Positions 42,941 to 50,678 of a stretch of DNA of 64,000 bases are shown here, piece after piece. The stretch comes from Chitinophaga agrisoli (GTDB lineage: Bacteria > Bacteroidota > Bacteroidia > Chitinophagales > Chitinophagaceae). Position 1 is the stretch's first letter; each line of letters starts with the position of its first letter. Location: assembly GCF_008386695.1 (NCBI RefSeq), contig NZ_VUOC01000002.1, positions 1,728,481 to 1,792,480 of the forward strand, in the 5' to 3' direction. The notes below the pieces were generated by a model. The model saw only the letters and a program-made list of their open reading frames with translations. It made no database searches and was not told the DNA's origin. The translations under genes were made by a program, and so were the position numbers.

Positions 42941-45331
42941 TTATATATTAAAAATCCCTTTTAAAAAGTGTTTACGCCTGGCGCCTTTTGATTCCTCGAT
43001 ATAACCGTATCCGTAGCCATAGCCGTTGGCGCCGCCATAGCCGGATACGCCGCGTGGCTGTATACCGTTGAACACGATGTTCAGGTTACCGAGCTCTTTA
43101 CTTTGATACAGCTCATTCAGGCCTTTCAGATACAGTTTGGGCGTAACCTGGTGACGCACCACATACAGCGTAGCATCTGTATAACCCGCCAGCAAACGTG
43201 CATCTGTTACCAGTCCTACCGGCGCGGTATCAATGATCACATAGTCAAACCTGGATTTTAAGTTGGCGATCAGGTGTTCCAGTTGGCCATTTAAAATAAG
43301 TTCTGTTGGATTGGGAGGTATGGCGCCAGCGGGCAGCACGTAGAGGTATTCATTACCTGGTACCGGCTGCAATATGCTGGCTATCTCTGCTTGTCCGACC
43401 AGGTAGTTACTGATACCCGGTTCTCTCGACACTTTCAGCATTTTGCTGATCTGCGGTTTGCGCAGATCAAACTCAAGCAGCGCCACTTTTTTCTTTACCA
43501 GGGAGAGGCTGATAGCCAGGTTAACTGACACAAAGCTTTTACCCTCTCCTGAGATAGATGATGTAACGAGTAGTGATTTGCGATGCCCGTTGCCATTAAT
43601 GGTTCCGTTTGCATTAACGCCTATATAAGAAAGCGTGGTGCGCAGGGTGCGGAACTGCTCCGCTACAAAACTGCGACGGCCCTCTGCTATCACTATCGGT
43701 TCTTTGCTGTCATCCTGCAATATCTCTGCCAGAATCGGCGCAGCTGTTGCTTTTTCTATTTCAGCACGTGTGGTCACCTCGCGCTTCATCATATCGCGCA
43801 GCGTGATAAACCCACCCACCGCAATGATGCCGCCTAATACTGCCAGGCCCAGCACCATGGGTTTCTTTGGGCTTACCGGCGTAGTCACCGCTTCTGCAGG
43901 ATCCACGATGCGGCTATCTGATACAGCAGCAGCAGACGCTACCGCGGTCTCTTCCCGTTTCTGCAACAGGAAAGTGTAGATATTATTTTTTATTTCCTGT
44001 TGACGGCTAACTTCCACAAAAGCTTTTTCTTTATCCGGCACATTCCTGATCAAACCGGCATAACGCCCGTTCTCCGCCTCTATCCTGCCTTTGGTGGCCT
44101 GCAGGTTCGCGCGCAGGCTACTGATGTTAGACAGGATGCTGGGCTTTAACTGCGCCTCCTGGCGGTAAAAGCTTTCTAATAAAGGACTGTTCTCACCGGT
44201 GGTTTTCTTCAAACGCTCCAGCTGTAATTCCACTTCTGACAGCTTGCTGATCAGTTCCAGCAGCACAGGATCGGCAAGACCTAGTGTAGCCGGTACCGTG
44301 CCCTGGCCCGGTTTAAGGTTGGCTACATAATGCTGTATGGAATCTAATACAGAAAGCTGCATATTTGCTTCCGCCAGCTTGCCGTCGTTGGCAGATACAC
44401 TTTCCAGGAACAGCCTGCTTTGTTCTGAGATATCTACGATACCTTCTTTCTTCTTGAAGCCTGCTACTGCGGCCTCTACCTGGCTCAGCTCTTCGTTCAC
44501 TACTCTGAGGCGGTCATCTACAAAAGCCATGGTATTAGCGGAAGTGCGGTTCTTATCTTCGATAGAAGCACTATTATAAGTGCGGATCAATTCATTCAGT
44601 ATATCCTCTGCCCTGCCCGGCACAGGATCGCTGTAGCCCAGGGAGATGATGGTGCCGGCTTTGGTCGTAGGCTCTACGGTGAGGCTGCCTTGCAGCATAC
44701 CTGCCAGGATCTTTTCGCCCGCAATGCGCAGCATGTACTGGCGGCCATTCACATCTGCCAGCTTACCAGCCTTTGGCGTTATGATGATCTTACCCCAGGG
44801 GCTGGCTACGGTATCATTGAGCGCATAAGGTTTATTAGCTATAAACACGCGGTCATGTACGGAGTCATATACCATGGGCATCACGCGGAAGTAGTCATAC
44901 TTGATCGAGTCTGGCTCCAGGAATTTAAAGCGTACCGGGCTGCTTTTATAAGCCACAATATCGCGGATCTTACCTTTTACGGTCACTTCCGCAAAGAGGT
45001 TCAGATTACGGATCACTTCCCGTGCGAGTGTGCGGGATTTAATGATCTCTATCTCATTCTCAATTACCTTTTTGGAACCGGAAAGGTTCAGGGATTCCAG
45101 TATGTCTGCTTCATCCATACCCGTTTTTTCATCCTTCACTAATAAAGTAGCAGAAGCATAATATACCGGGGTTGCATAGCGCAGGTATACAAAGGCAATT
45201 GTGAGCGCAATGATCACTGCTAACAAGAATAACGGCCAGTACGGCAGATACCTTTGTCTGATCAGCGCGAGCAGGTCAATCTGCTCCTCCGCTGGTTGCG
45301 GACGTTTGTTATTTGAGTTCAACTGTTGCAT
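42941..45331 (-). CDS. Wzc-like polysaccharide co-polymerase / tyrosine autokinase
   Basis: A 796-residue inner-membrane protein. The Wzz-type N-terminal region has a membrane helix (FLLAVIIALTIAFVYL), a long periplasmic coiled-coil (about residues 250-470), a second membrane helix (PMVLGLAVLGGIIAVGGFI), then a cytoplasmic BY-kinase domain. Kinase motifs are Walker A SSISGEGKSFVSVN, Walker A' VALLEFDLRKPQ and Walker B YVIIDTAPVG, and the C-terminal tail is tyrosine-rich (GYGGANGYGYGYGYIEE). It controls chain length and export with Wza. I prefer the ATG at 45331; a GTG at 45376 sits in the foot of a hairpin. Confidence 0.93.
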   Translation of the reverse strand: MQQLNSNNKRPQPAEEQIDLLALIRQRYLPYWPLFLLAVIIALTIAFVYLRYATPVYYASATLLVKDEKTGMDEADILESLNLSGSKKVIENEIEIIKSRTLAREVIRNLNLFAEVTVKGKIRDIVAYKSSPVRFKFLEPDSIKYDYFRVMPMVYDSVHDRVFIANKPYALNDTVASPWGKIIITPKAGKLADVNGRQYMLRIAGEKILAGMLQGSLTVEPTTKAGTIISLGYSDPVPGRAEDILNELIRTYNSASIEDKNRTSANTMAFVDDRLRVVNEELSQVEAAVAGFKKKEGIVDISEQSRLFLESVSANDGKLAEANMQLSVLDSIQHYVANLKPGQGTVPATLGLADPVLLELISKLSEVELQLERLKKTTGENSPLLESFYRQEAQLKPSILSNISSLRANLQATKGRIEAENGRYAGLIRNVPDKEKAFVEVSRQQEIKNNIYTFLLQKREETAVASAAAVSDSRIVDPAEAVTTPVSPKKPMVLGLAVLGGIIAVGGFITLRDMMKREVTTRAEIEKATAAPILAEILQDDSKEPIVIAEGRRSFVAEQFRTLRTTLSYIGVNANGTINGNGHRKSLLVTSSISGEGKSFVSVNLAISLSLVKKKVALLEFDLRKPQISKMLKVSREPGISNYLVGQAEIASILQPVPGNEYLYVLPAGAIPPNPTELILNGQLEHLIANLKSRFDYVIIDTAPVGLVTDARLLAGYTDATLYVVRHQVTPKLYLKGLNELYQSKELGNLNIVFNGIQPRGVSGYGGANGYGYGYGYIEESKGARRKHFLKGIFNI

Positions 45332-45375
45332 TATCCAGGCCTCTTCAATTGGTTTATTCAATAAATTTTCTTTCA

Positions 45376-45393
45376 CGCTATATTGCTATAGCG
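45376..45393 (-). repeat. hairpin between wza and wzc
   Basis: CGCTATA-TTGC-TATAGCG, perfect 7-bp arms with a 4-base loop, in the gap between wza and wzc. There is no T-run, so it is not an obvious terminator; it could stabilise mRNA ends or tune wzc translation. Confidence 0.5.
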
Positions 45394-45454
45394 TTCGTCT
45401 GATATGGTTTTCATAAATATGGTCTGGCAGGGGTTGCCCAATGGTGTGCGCCTG

Positions 45455-46258
45455 TTATCTCAGCACTAACCTGTCAAGTATAATTACTAACAGGGACAAG
45501 CCGCTGAAAATGATAGGCAGCACTACACGGCTTTTTTCGCCGGTGAACTGTTTTGCCTTATTAGGCTCCACATATACGATATCATTGGATTGCAGGTAAT
45601 AATAAGGAGAGGCCAGAATGTTCTTATCATTCAGGTTGAGCCTTTTGATCAACCTTTGTCCTTCCTGGTCGCGTATCAGCAATACATTCTCTTTTTTGCC
45701 GTACACGGTTATATCGCCTGCCATCCCGATGGCTTCCAGTATAGAAATTTTCTCGTTTGTTACATTCACTACGGTGGGCCTTGTTACCTCACCTAATAAA
45801 GTTACCCGGTAGTTAAGGAAGCGTACACTCACTACAGGATCCACTAACAATTTACGATCCACCAGCTGGCCACGGATATAGTCCGTGAGCCCTTTTTTGG
45901 TGAGCCCTTCTGCTTTGATGGGCCCTAATACGGGGTATTGTAACATACCCTGCTGATCTACAAGAAAACCGCCTAATGCAGCTGAACTTCCTGATGTACC
46001 GCCACCGCCGCCGCCGGGAACCACTGTGTTAGATGCATTATATATAACTGCATCTTCCGGATTAAGGCTGCTGACATTTATCTGCAGCACGTCGTTCTTT
46101 TGTATCAGTGGTTCGAAATTCCCGCTTACTGCGAAGGTGGTATCGCGTATATTCTCCAGATAGAGCGTATTTTTTGGTGCGGCACACGAAGTAATCAACA
46201 AACTAAAAATTATAGACCCTATTAGCAATTTTAAACAGGATTCCTTTCTAAAGCGCAT
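45455..46258 (-). CDS. polysaccharide export lipoprotein (Wza-like)
   Basis: A 267-residue lipoprotein: signal LLIGSIIFSLLITSC with lipid-bearing Cys, then AAPKNTLYLENI. The Poly_export domain (about residues 50-140; PLIQKNDVLQINVSSLNPED, YPVLGPIKAEGLTKKGLTDYI) is followed by an SLBB-type domain (VTLLGEVTRPTVVNVTNEKI). It ends in a hydrophobic helix (VVLPIIFSGLSLLVIILDRL), as in Bacteroidota Wza relatives that lack the classic outer-membrane helix. A glycine/serine-rich insert (GGGGGGTSGSS) is unusual. It should form the export channel with Wzc. Confidence 0.92.
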   Translation of the reverse strand: MRFRKESCLKLLIGSIIFSLLITSCAAPKNTLYLENIRDTTFAVSGNFEPLIQKNDVLQINVSSLNPEDAVIYNASNTVVPGGGGGGTSGSSAALGGFLVDQQGMLQYPVLGPIKAEGLTKKGLTDYIRGQLVDRKLLVDPVVSVRFLNYRVTLLGEVTRPTVVNVTNEKISILEAIGMAGDITVYGKKENVLLIRDQEGQRLIKRLNLNDKNILASPYYYLQSNDIVYVEPNKAKQFTGEKSRVVLPIIFSGLSLLVIILDRLVLR

Positions 46259-46378
46259 TTTTACACGTTTAATGTTTAAGCATACACGTTTATAATTGCA
46301 AGGGGTTCAGGCATTGTTTCGCAGTACAATATTAGCGCAACCTGCCCCCGGACACAACTACTTACTGAAGTATAAATC

Positions 46379-46415
46379 CTACTTTAAGCATAAGTGCGTT
46401 TACTCATTAAAGTAG
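46379..46415. promoter_or_regulatory. inverted repeat upstream of wza
   Basis: Perfect 9-bp arms CTACTTTAA (46379-46387) and TTAAAGTAG (46407-46415), with a 19-bp spacer, lie in the 182-bp gap between the response-regulator gene and wza, 121 bp before wza. ACTACTT also occurs at 46357-46363. A related palindrome, TACTTAATTAAGTA, lies upstream of the regulator gene at 47378. Candidate binding sites for a regulator of the locus. Confidence 0.45.
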
Positions 46416-46440
46416 TGGCATTTCACTGCACTATGATTCA

Positions 46441-47127
46441 TTAAATAAATATGAAATCTATCAGCGTAGTAGTGGAAAGTAACATAGCAAACCACCCAAA
46501 AAGATTGTTGGACCAGATCTTTGAAATGAGCTCTGACTTGGAAGCCACGTTCAGTTTCTGGTAGATCTTTTTCAGATGCTGGTTCACGGTAAATACCGTT
46601 ACATAGAGCTTATCGGCCATTTCCTTGTAGGAGAAACCTTCCTTCAATAAGGCCAGCAGCTCGTATTCCCGCTTGGTGAGCTTATGCTTGATATTTTCAA
46701 GCGGGTCCTTGTTAATGTAGGTGATAAGCAGATGCGCTGCTTTAGGAGATAAGGTACCGCCCTGGTTAATAGTGTCCAGGATGGAATGATAGATTTCCAT
46801 AAGGCGGCTGGTCTTAATAATATAACCGCTGGCGCCTTTTTTAATAGACTCTATCACGTATTGTTTGCCGTCATGGCCGGATAATACAATGATCTTTGCT
46901 TCTGGGTAGGTCTGCTTCAGCTCCTGCATCCCTTGTATACCCGATTCTCCCGGTAAGGAGATATCCAGTAAGATCACCTTTACATCCGGGTTCTTAAAGG
47001 GAAGGGCTTTGAACTCTTCCATTGATTTGCACGCGAAGACAACTTTACACTCCTGGAAGTCCTCTAAGAACTCCTTATAGTTGTTGAGCTGAAAATGGTT
47101 GTCCTCTATGATTCCTATGTTGATCAT
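46441..47127 (-). CDS. NarL/LuxR-type response regulator with hydrophobic C-terminal tail
   Basis: A 228-residue response regulator. The receiver domain (about 1-120) has acidic residues IIEDN, phospho-acceptor Asp55 in VILLDISLPG, and Lys in GYIIKTSRL. The LuxR helix-turn-helix (about 145-205) reads KLTKREYELLALLKEGFSYKEMADKLYVTVFTVNQHLKKIY. Unusually, about 22 residues follow the HTH and are strongly hydrophobic (LFGWFAMLLSTTTLIDFIFI), long enough to cross or lie on the membrane. It is the first gene of the polysaccharide cluster, 182 bases before wza, and is the natural candidate for its regulator. No kinase gene is directly adjacent on the same strand. Confidence 0.9.
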   Translation of the reverse strand: MINIGIIEDNHFQLNNYKEFLEDFQECKVVFACKSMEEFKALPFKNPDVKVILLDISLPGESGIQGMQELKQTYPEAKIIVLSGHDGKQYVIESIKKGASGYIIKTSRLMEIYHSILDTINQGGTLSPKAAHLLITYINKDPLENIKHKLTKREYELLALLKEGFSYKEMADKLYVTVFTVNQHLKKIYQKLNVASKSELISKIWSNNLFGWFAMLLSTTTLIDFIFI

Positions 47128-47141
47128 CGTTATAAGGGTAA

Positions 47142-47167
47142 CAATTGATATGGCTCAATTGATATGG
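47142..47167. repeat. 12-bp direct repeat at the response-regulator 5' end
   Basis: CAATTGATATGG occurs twice, at 47142-47153 and 47156-47167, separated by 2 bases, 15-40 bases upstream of the response-regulator ATG (minus strand). It is placed to act as an operator or leader element for that gene. Confidence 0.55.
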
Positions 47168-47319
47168 TTTTTTCAATAATATGAATCAAATATAGTGCTA
47201 GAAATTATAAGAAAAAACGACAATCTCACAACTCATTCATTCTGTATTAACTATGTGTTAAATCTTATAAACCTGCAACAGGCCTACACTTATTAAGAAT
47301 AATTACATCTATTGATTGG

Positions 47320-47340
47320 CAGTTGGCGTACAGTTGGCGT
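47320..47340. repeat. 11-bp-period direct repeat
   Basis: CAGTTGGCGT occurs at 47320-47329 and 47331-47340, one helical turn apart on the same face of the DNA. This spacing is typical of tandem sites for dimeric winged-helix or response-regulator proteins. Confidence 0.5.
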
Positions 47341-47377
47341 TCAATACAAGATACCATGATTTTGCTCTTTTTAATAG

Positions 47378-47391
47378 TACTTAATTAAGTA
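47378..47391. promoter_or_regulatory. 14-bp perfect palindrome
   Basis: TACTTAATTAAGTA, fully self-complementary. Its half site resembles the arms (CTACTTTAA) of the inverted repeat upstream of wza, hinting at one shared DNA-binding protein. Confidence 0.4.
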
Positions 47392-47597
47392 GTTTATCGT
47401 TTACGGAATAGTAATCTGCGAAGTGCCTGATTCCGCCTTGAATGTTGTTTAATTCAACACATATATTAGTTTTTTGCGTGAATGTTTTTTTTCATTTACT
47501 GATAACATTGTATTTATCAATACCATTGTTCCCTATGCCGCAAAAAACGCCGCGAACGCAGCCCTGTTACTTATTTAAGCGCACTCTCCACTGGCCT

Positions 47598-47605
47598 TAT
47601 GTTTG
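47598..47605 (+). promoter_or_regulatory. promoter of the PAS histidine kinase gene
   Basis: TATGTTTG matches TAnnTTTG, with TTTA 20 bases upstream (47574-47577) as a weak -33 element. The predicted start near 47612 gives a leader of about 50 bases. Confidence 0.45.
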
Positions 47606-47662
47606 TATGGTTTGATTACTTGTTCTATTTTCGGGCACTGATTTTAACCATACCTGAAAAAG

Positions 47663-48763
47663 ATGAAACCTCAACGGTCAATTATCATGCCACATGAACT
47701 GATCCTAACTGCGATCGCTATCCCCGTAGTGCTCGTCAACCGGGCACAACAAACAGTGACTTACGCGAATGAAGGAGCGCATACACTCCTGAATAAATTA
47801 TTTAACACGAAAAGGGGTGTTTCTTATCCGAATATTAAAATAATTTTACATGATCATATCCTTTCAGAAGATGAAAGCCATGTTACAACATTTGAAACCA
47901 GGCTGCCACTCCACGGGAAGAAAGCTGATCTATGGCTGGAGGTTACTGTTACTACAATGATATGGGACAGCGACCGGCACAGCGTAGTTACGCTCACTGA
48001 CATTAGTGAGCGCAAAACAAAAGAATTAGACATGATCCAGTCGCTCGAAAAAGAAAAGTCCCTCCATGAAATGAAGTCGCACTTTATCTCCATGGCCTCT
48101 CATGAGTTCAAGACGCCGCTCACGGCGATCTCGTCCACGATAGACCTGCTGGAGACCAAACTGCAGATGGATAACCTCCTGGATCAGTTTTACCGGCACA
48201 ACATTTCCAAGATCTCTTCAGAGATCTTTAAGCTCAACACCATGCTGGATGAGATACTCACCCTCAGCACTATTGTCTCTAATAATATCGAGGTTAAACA
48301 ACAGCCGGTGGATGTGCAGCAGGTGATAACAGATATTAAATATCAATATTTCTCCGAGCGTAAAGACGAGCGCGAACTGGATGTAAAGATCTCCGGCATG
48401 CCCCGCACCGTGTATGCGGATAAGAACCAACTCTCCAAGATCTTCACCAACCTGGTGGGCAATGCTTTTAAATACTCTGCCGGTAACCCGCAACTGAAAC
48501 TGCAATACCTGAAGCATAAGCTGGTGATAAAGGTGGCGGACAATGGCATGGGCATTCCCGCAGCGGATATGCCCTACCTGTTCAACTCCTTTTACCGGGG
48601 CAGCAATGTAGCCGCTATAGAAGGCACAGGGCTGGGACTTTCCATTGTAAAGGATTTCGTGGAGCGGAACAACGGGACTATCTTTGTAGAGAGCCAGGAA
48701 CATAAGGGTACCGTTTTTACTATTGAGTTTAAGTATACCCCGGAAACAGCCGCCTTCGCATGA
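47663..48763 (+). CDS. soluble PAS-domain histidine kinase
   Basis: A 366-residue kinase without membrane segments. An N-terminal PAS domain (about 10-115; ILTAIAIPVVLVNRAQQTVTYANEGAHTLL) is followed by the DHp helix with the phospho-His in MASHEFKTPLTAISS (near residue 147). The ATPase domain has N-box NLVGNAFKYS, G1 DNGMGIP and G2 GTGLGLSIV, all intact. It should sense a cytoplasmic or redox/ligand cue through PAS. The receiver-only gene at 48760 overlaps its stop by 4 bases (ATGA), so the two form a pair. Confidence 0.94.
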   Translation: MKPQRSIIMPHELILTAIAIPVVLVNRAQQTVTYANEGAHTLLNKLFNTKRGVSYPNIKIILHDHILSEDESHVTTFETRLPLHGKKADLWLEVTVTTMIWDSDRHSVVTLTDISERKTKELDMIQSLEKEKSLHEMKSHFISMASHEFKTPLTAISSTIDLLETKLQMDNLLDQFYRHNISKISSEIFKLNTMLDEILTLSTIVSNNIEVKQQPVDVQQVITDIKYQYFSERKDERELDVKISGMPRTVYADKNQLSKIFTNLVGNAFKYSAGNPQLKLQYLKHKLVIKVADNGMGIPAADMPYLFNSFYRGSNVAAIEGTGLGLSIVKDFVERNNGTIFVESQEHKGTVFTIEFKYTPETAAFA

Positions 48764-49125
48764 CCAAAACAATCTTGCTGATAGAAGATAAACCAACCTT
48801 GCAGGACACGCTGAAAAGCCTGCTGGAATTGTATCAGTACAATGTGATCCTTGCCGCCAATGGCGCAGAGGGCGTGCAGCAGGCCCGGCTAAACCAGCCG
48901 GACCTGGTGATCAGCGATATTTACATGCCGGTGCTGAATGGCTATGAGATGCTGGAGCAGTTTAAACAGGATACTGTACTGCGCCATATACCAGTGATCA
49001 TGTTAACCGCCAAAACAGAGATAGAAGAGATAGATATGGCCCTGGAGAAAGGGGCCGATGGGTATGTGACCAAACCATTTGTTTTTAAGAACCTGCACAC
49101 GATCATAAAGAAATTCCTCCCCTGA
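48760..49125 (+). CDS. single-domain response regulator (receiver only)
   Basis: A 121-residue CheY-like protein with no output domain. The acidic pair is in LLIEDKPT, the phospho-acceptor is Asp53 in DLVISDIYMPVLNG, the switch Thr is in VIMLTAKTE, and the conserved Lys is in GYVTKPFVF. It is translationally coupled to the PAS kinase. Lacking a DNA-binding domain, it must act by protein contact or pass phosphate on. A relay through the His-only protein at 20055-20807 is possible but untested. Confidence 0.93.
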   Translation: MTKTILLIEDKPTLQDTLKSLLELYQYNVILAANGAEGVQQARLNQPDLVISDIYMPVLNGYEMLEQFKQDTVLRHIPVIMLTAKTEIEEIDMALEKGADGYVTKPFVFKNLHTIIKKFLP

Positions 49126-49140
49126 CCCATTTCATCATCC

Positions 49141-49158
49141 CGTAGCATTTTCGCTACG
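49141..49158 (+). terminator. weak hairpin after the receiver gene
   Basis: CGTAGC-N6-GCTACG, a perfect 6-bp stem 15 bases after the stop codon. The nearest T-run (TTTTTT) lies about 12 bases further on, so termination is uncertain. Confidence 0.35.
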
Positions 49159-49315
49159 TATATCCGCGCTTTTTTACCACATATGTATGTATCACACGGC
49201 CGTGGGATACGCATTGTTCATGTAAAGTTAATATACCAGCTGGTCCCGGAACAGGGGAAGAGGATGGCGTGAATGAACCTCTGTAAACCTATTTCAGGAC
49301 GAAGTCTACTTATAG

Positions 49316-49411
49316 ATAACCGGTATATAACCCGTATCTGACCCGTATATAACCCGTATATAAGCCGTCTCTTTATAGATACGGGTTATCTACGGCTTAT
49401 ATACCAGTTAT
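49316..49411. repeat. array of 11-bp repeats in two opposed blocks
   Basis: Five 11-bp units run head to tail without gaps from 49316 to 49370: ATAACCGGTAT, ATAACCCGTAT, CTGACCCGTAT, ATAACCCGTAT, ATAAGCCGTCT. After an 8-base spacer (49371-49378), three units in the opposite orientation run without gaps from 49379 to 49411: ATACGGGTTAT, CTACGGCTTAT, ATACCAGTTAT. The consensus is ATAACCCGTAT. The period equals one helical turn. The three inverted units also pair with the first three forward units over 33 bases with few mismatches, so a long hairpin is possible. It lies in the 352-base gap between the receiver gene and the secreted hydrolase gene, 66 bases before the latter. No other feature was seen in that gap apart from a weak hairpin. 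Confidence 0.85.
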
Positions 49412-49477
49412 TATTCTTTTAACTACCCTTCAACGAGAAAATATGAGTATTTTGGAACCCGCTCATTTTAAGGAACC

Positions 49478-50560
49478 ATGAAGAAGCACTACCACCTGTT
49501 ACTATGCCTGCTGGCTTTGCTGCCTGCTTTGGGAGCCATATGCCAGACAAATTATCCCAGCCCCGCAGAGGGCGATTACCTTACCCGGAATTTTGGATTT
49601 GAGAGCGGCGAAAAGCTGGATACCCTCCGGCAGCACTATTATACCCTGGGCACGCCGCAAAAGGACAAAAACGGCCAGGTGACCAATGCGGTGCTGATCC
49701 TGCACGGCACCCTATCTGCCGGTAACGGCTTCCTTAGCCGGTCTTTTGCCGGGCAACTCTTTGGTCCCGGCCAACTGCTGGACGCCAGCAAGTACTTTAT
49801 TATCCTGACGGACGGCATAGGGCACGGCAAAAGCAGCCGCCCCAGTGACGGCCTGCGCATGCAGTTCCCGAAATACACCTATAACGATATGGTAAAGGCG
49901 CAGCACCTGCTGCTTACAGAGAAGCTGGGGGTAAACCATCTGCGGCTGATCCTGGGCACCTCCATGGGCGCCATGCATGCCTGGGTATGGGGTTATACCT
50001 ACCCTGATTTTGTAGATGCGCTGATGCCGCTGGCCTGTACCCCGGTGGAGATTGCCGGCCGTAACCGCATGATGCGCAAGATGGCAATAGACCTGATAGA
50101 AATGGACCCCGCCTGGGATGGCGGTAATTATACCAATGAGCCGGTAATGGGCCTGGCGGGCGCCAGCTCTTCCTTCTTTTTTATGAACAGCAGCCCGCAC
50201 CACCTGCAGGAATCTGCCCCTACCCGTGAAAAAGCGGATGCGATGGCGGCCAATGTACGCAATGGCAACGTACGATCCCTGGACGCTAATAATGTGATCT
50301 ACGCGCTGGATGCTTCCCGCTTTTACAATCCTTCCCCCTACCTGGGTAAGATCAAGGCTACCGTGTTTGCCGTGAACTCTGCCGACGATGAGATCAATCC
50401 ACCGGAACTGGGCATTATGGAACGGGAGATCAAAAAGGTGGCAAAGGGACGGTATATACTGTTACCGACTACGCCGCAGACGCACGGACATGGTACTAAT
50501 TCGCTACCGGCAGTATGGCATGCATATCTTGCTGAGCTGCTGAAGCAAAGTGAAAAATAG
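49478..50560 (+). CDS. secreted alpha/beta hydrolase, MetX (homoserine acetyltransferase)-like
   Basis: A 360-residue alpha/beta-hydrolase with a signal peptide (MKKHYHLLLCLLALLPALGAICQ), so it works outside the cytoplasm. The nucleophile elbow is LILGTSMGAMHAWVWGYTYP, the Asp lies in NSADDEINPPELG, and the His in TPQTHGHGTNSLP. Overall it resembles homoserine O-acetyltransferase. Because it is exported and stands apart from methionine genes, a hydrolase or acyl-transfer role on an extracellular substrate is more likely than methionine synthesis. It starts at an ATG with AAGGA 4 bases upstream. Confidence 0.88.
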   Translation: MKKHYHLLLCLLALLPALGAICQTNYPSPAEGDYLTRNFGFESGEKLDTLRQHYYTLGTPQKDKNGQVTNAVLILHGTLSAGNGFLSRSFAGQLFGPGQLLDASKYFIILTDGIGHGKSSRPSDGLRMQFPKYTYNDMVKAQHLLLTEKLGVNHLRLILGTSMGAMHAWVWGYTYPDFVDALMPLACTPVEIAGRNRMMRKMAIDLIEMDPAWDGGNYTNEPVMGLAGASSSFFFMNSSPHHLQESAPTREKADAMAANVRNGNVRSLDANNVIYALDASRFYNPSPYLGKIKATVFAVNSADDEINPPELGIMEREIKKVAKGRYILLPTTPQTHGHGTNSLPAVWHAYLAELLKQSEK

Positions 50561-50678
50561 TAGCTGATGTTAACGGGAAGATAACATACGCCAACTGCCT
50601 CTGCCGCCGCCGCTACAGCAGACTGAGGAATTGTGTGGAATTTATGGCTGTGGCTGCCGTCCACACTGTAGCGCTTTC

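Larger units (their letters stand above)
47128..47662. other. 535-base divergent intergenic region with several short repeats
   Basis: This A/T-rich region lies between the divergent response-regulator and PAS-kinase genes. It contains two 12-bp direct repeats, an 11-bp-period direct repeat, a 14-bp palindrome, the inverted repeat TGTTG-N7-CAACA (47443-47459), and a promoter for the kinase gene. No convincing ORF or RNA gene was seen. The length and repeat content suggest a heavily regulated control region. Confidence 0.5.

Noticed and set aside
49478-50560. Homoserine O-acetyltransferase of methionine biosynthesis
   Set aside because: A clear signal peptide and the lack of methionine genes nearby make a cytoplasmic biosynthetic role unlikely.
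50633-50666. GTGTGGA / TCCACAC repeat as terminator between the hydrolase and CHU_C genes
   Set aside because: The arms are 20 bases apart and no T-run follows on either strand.
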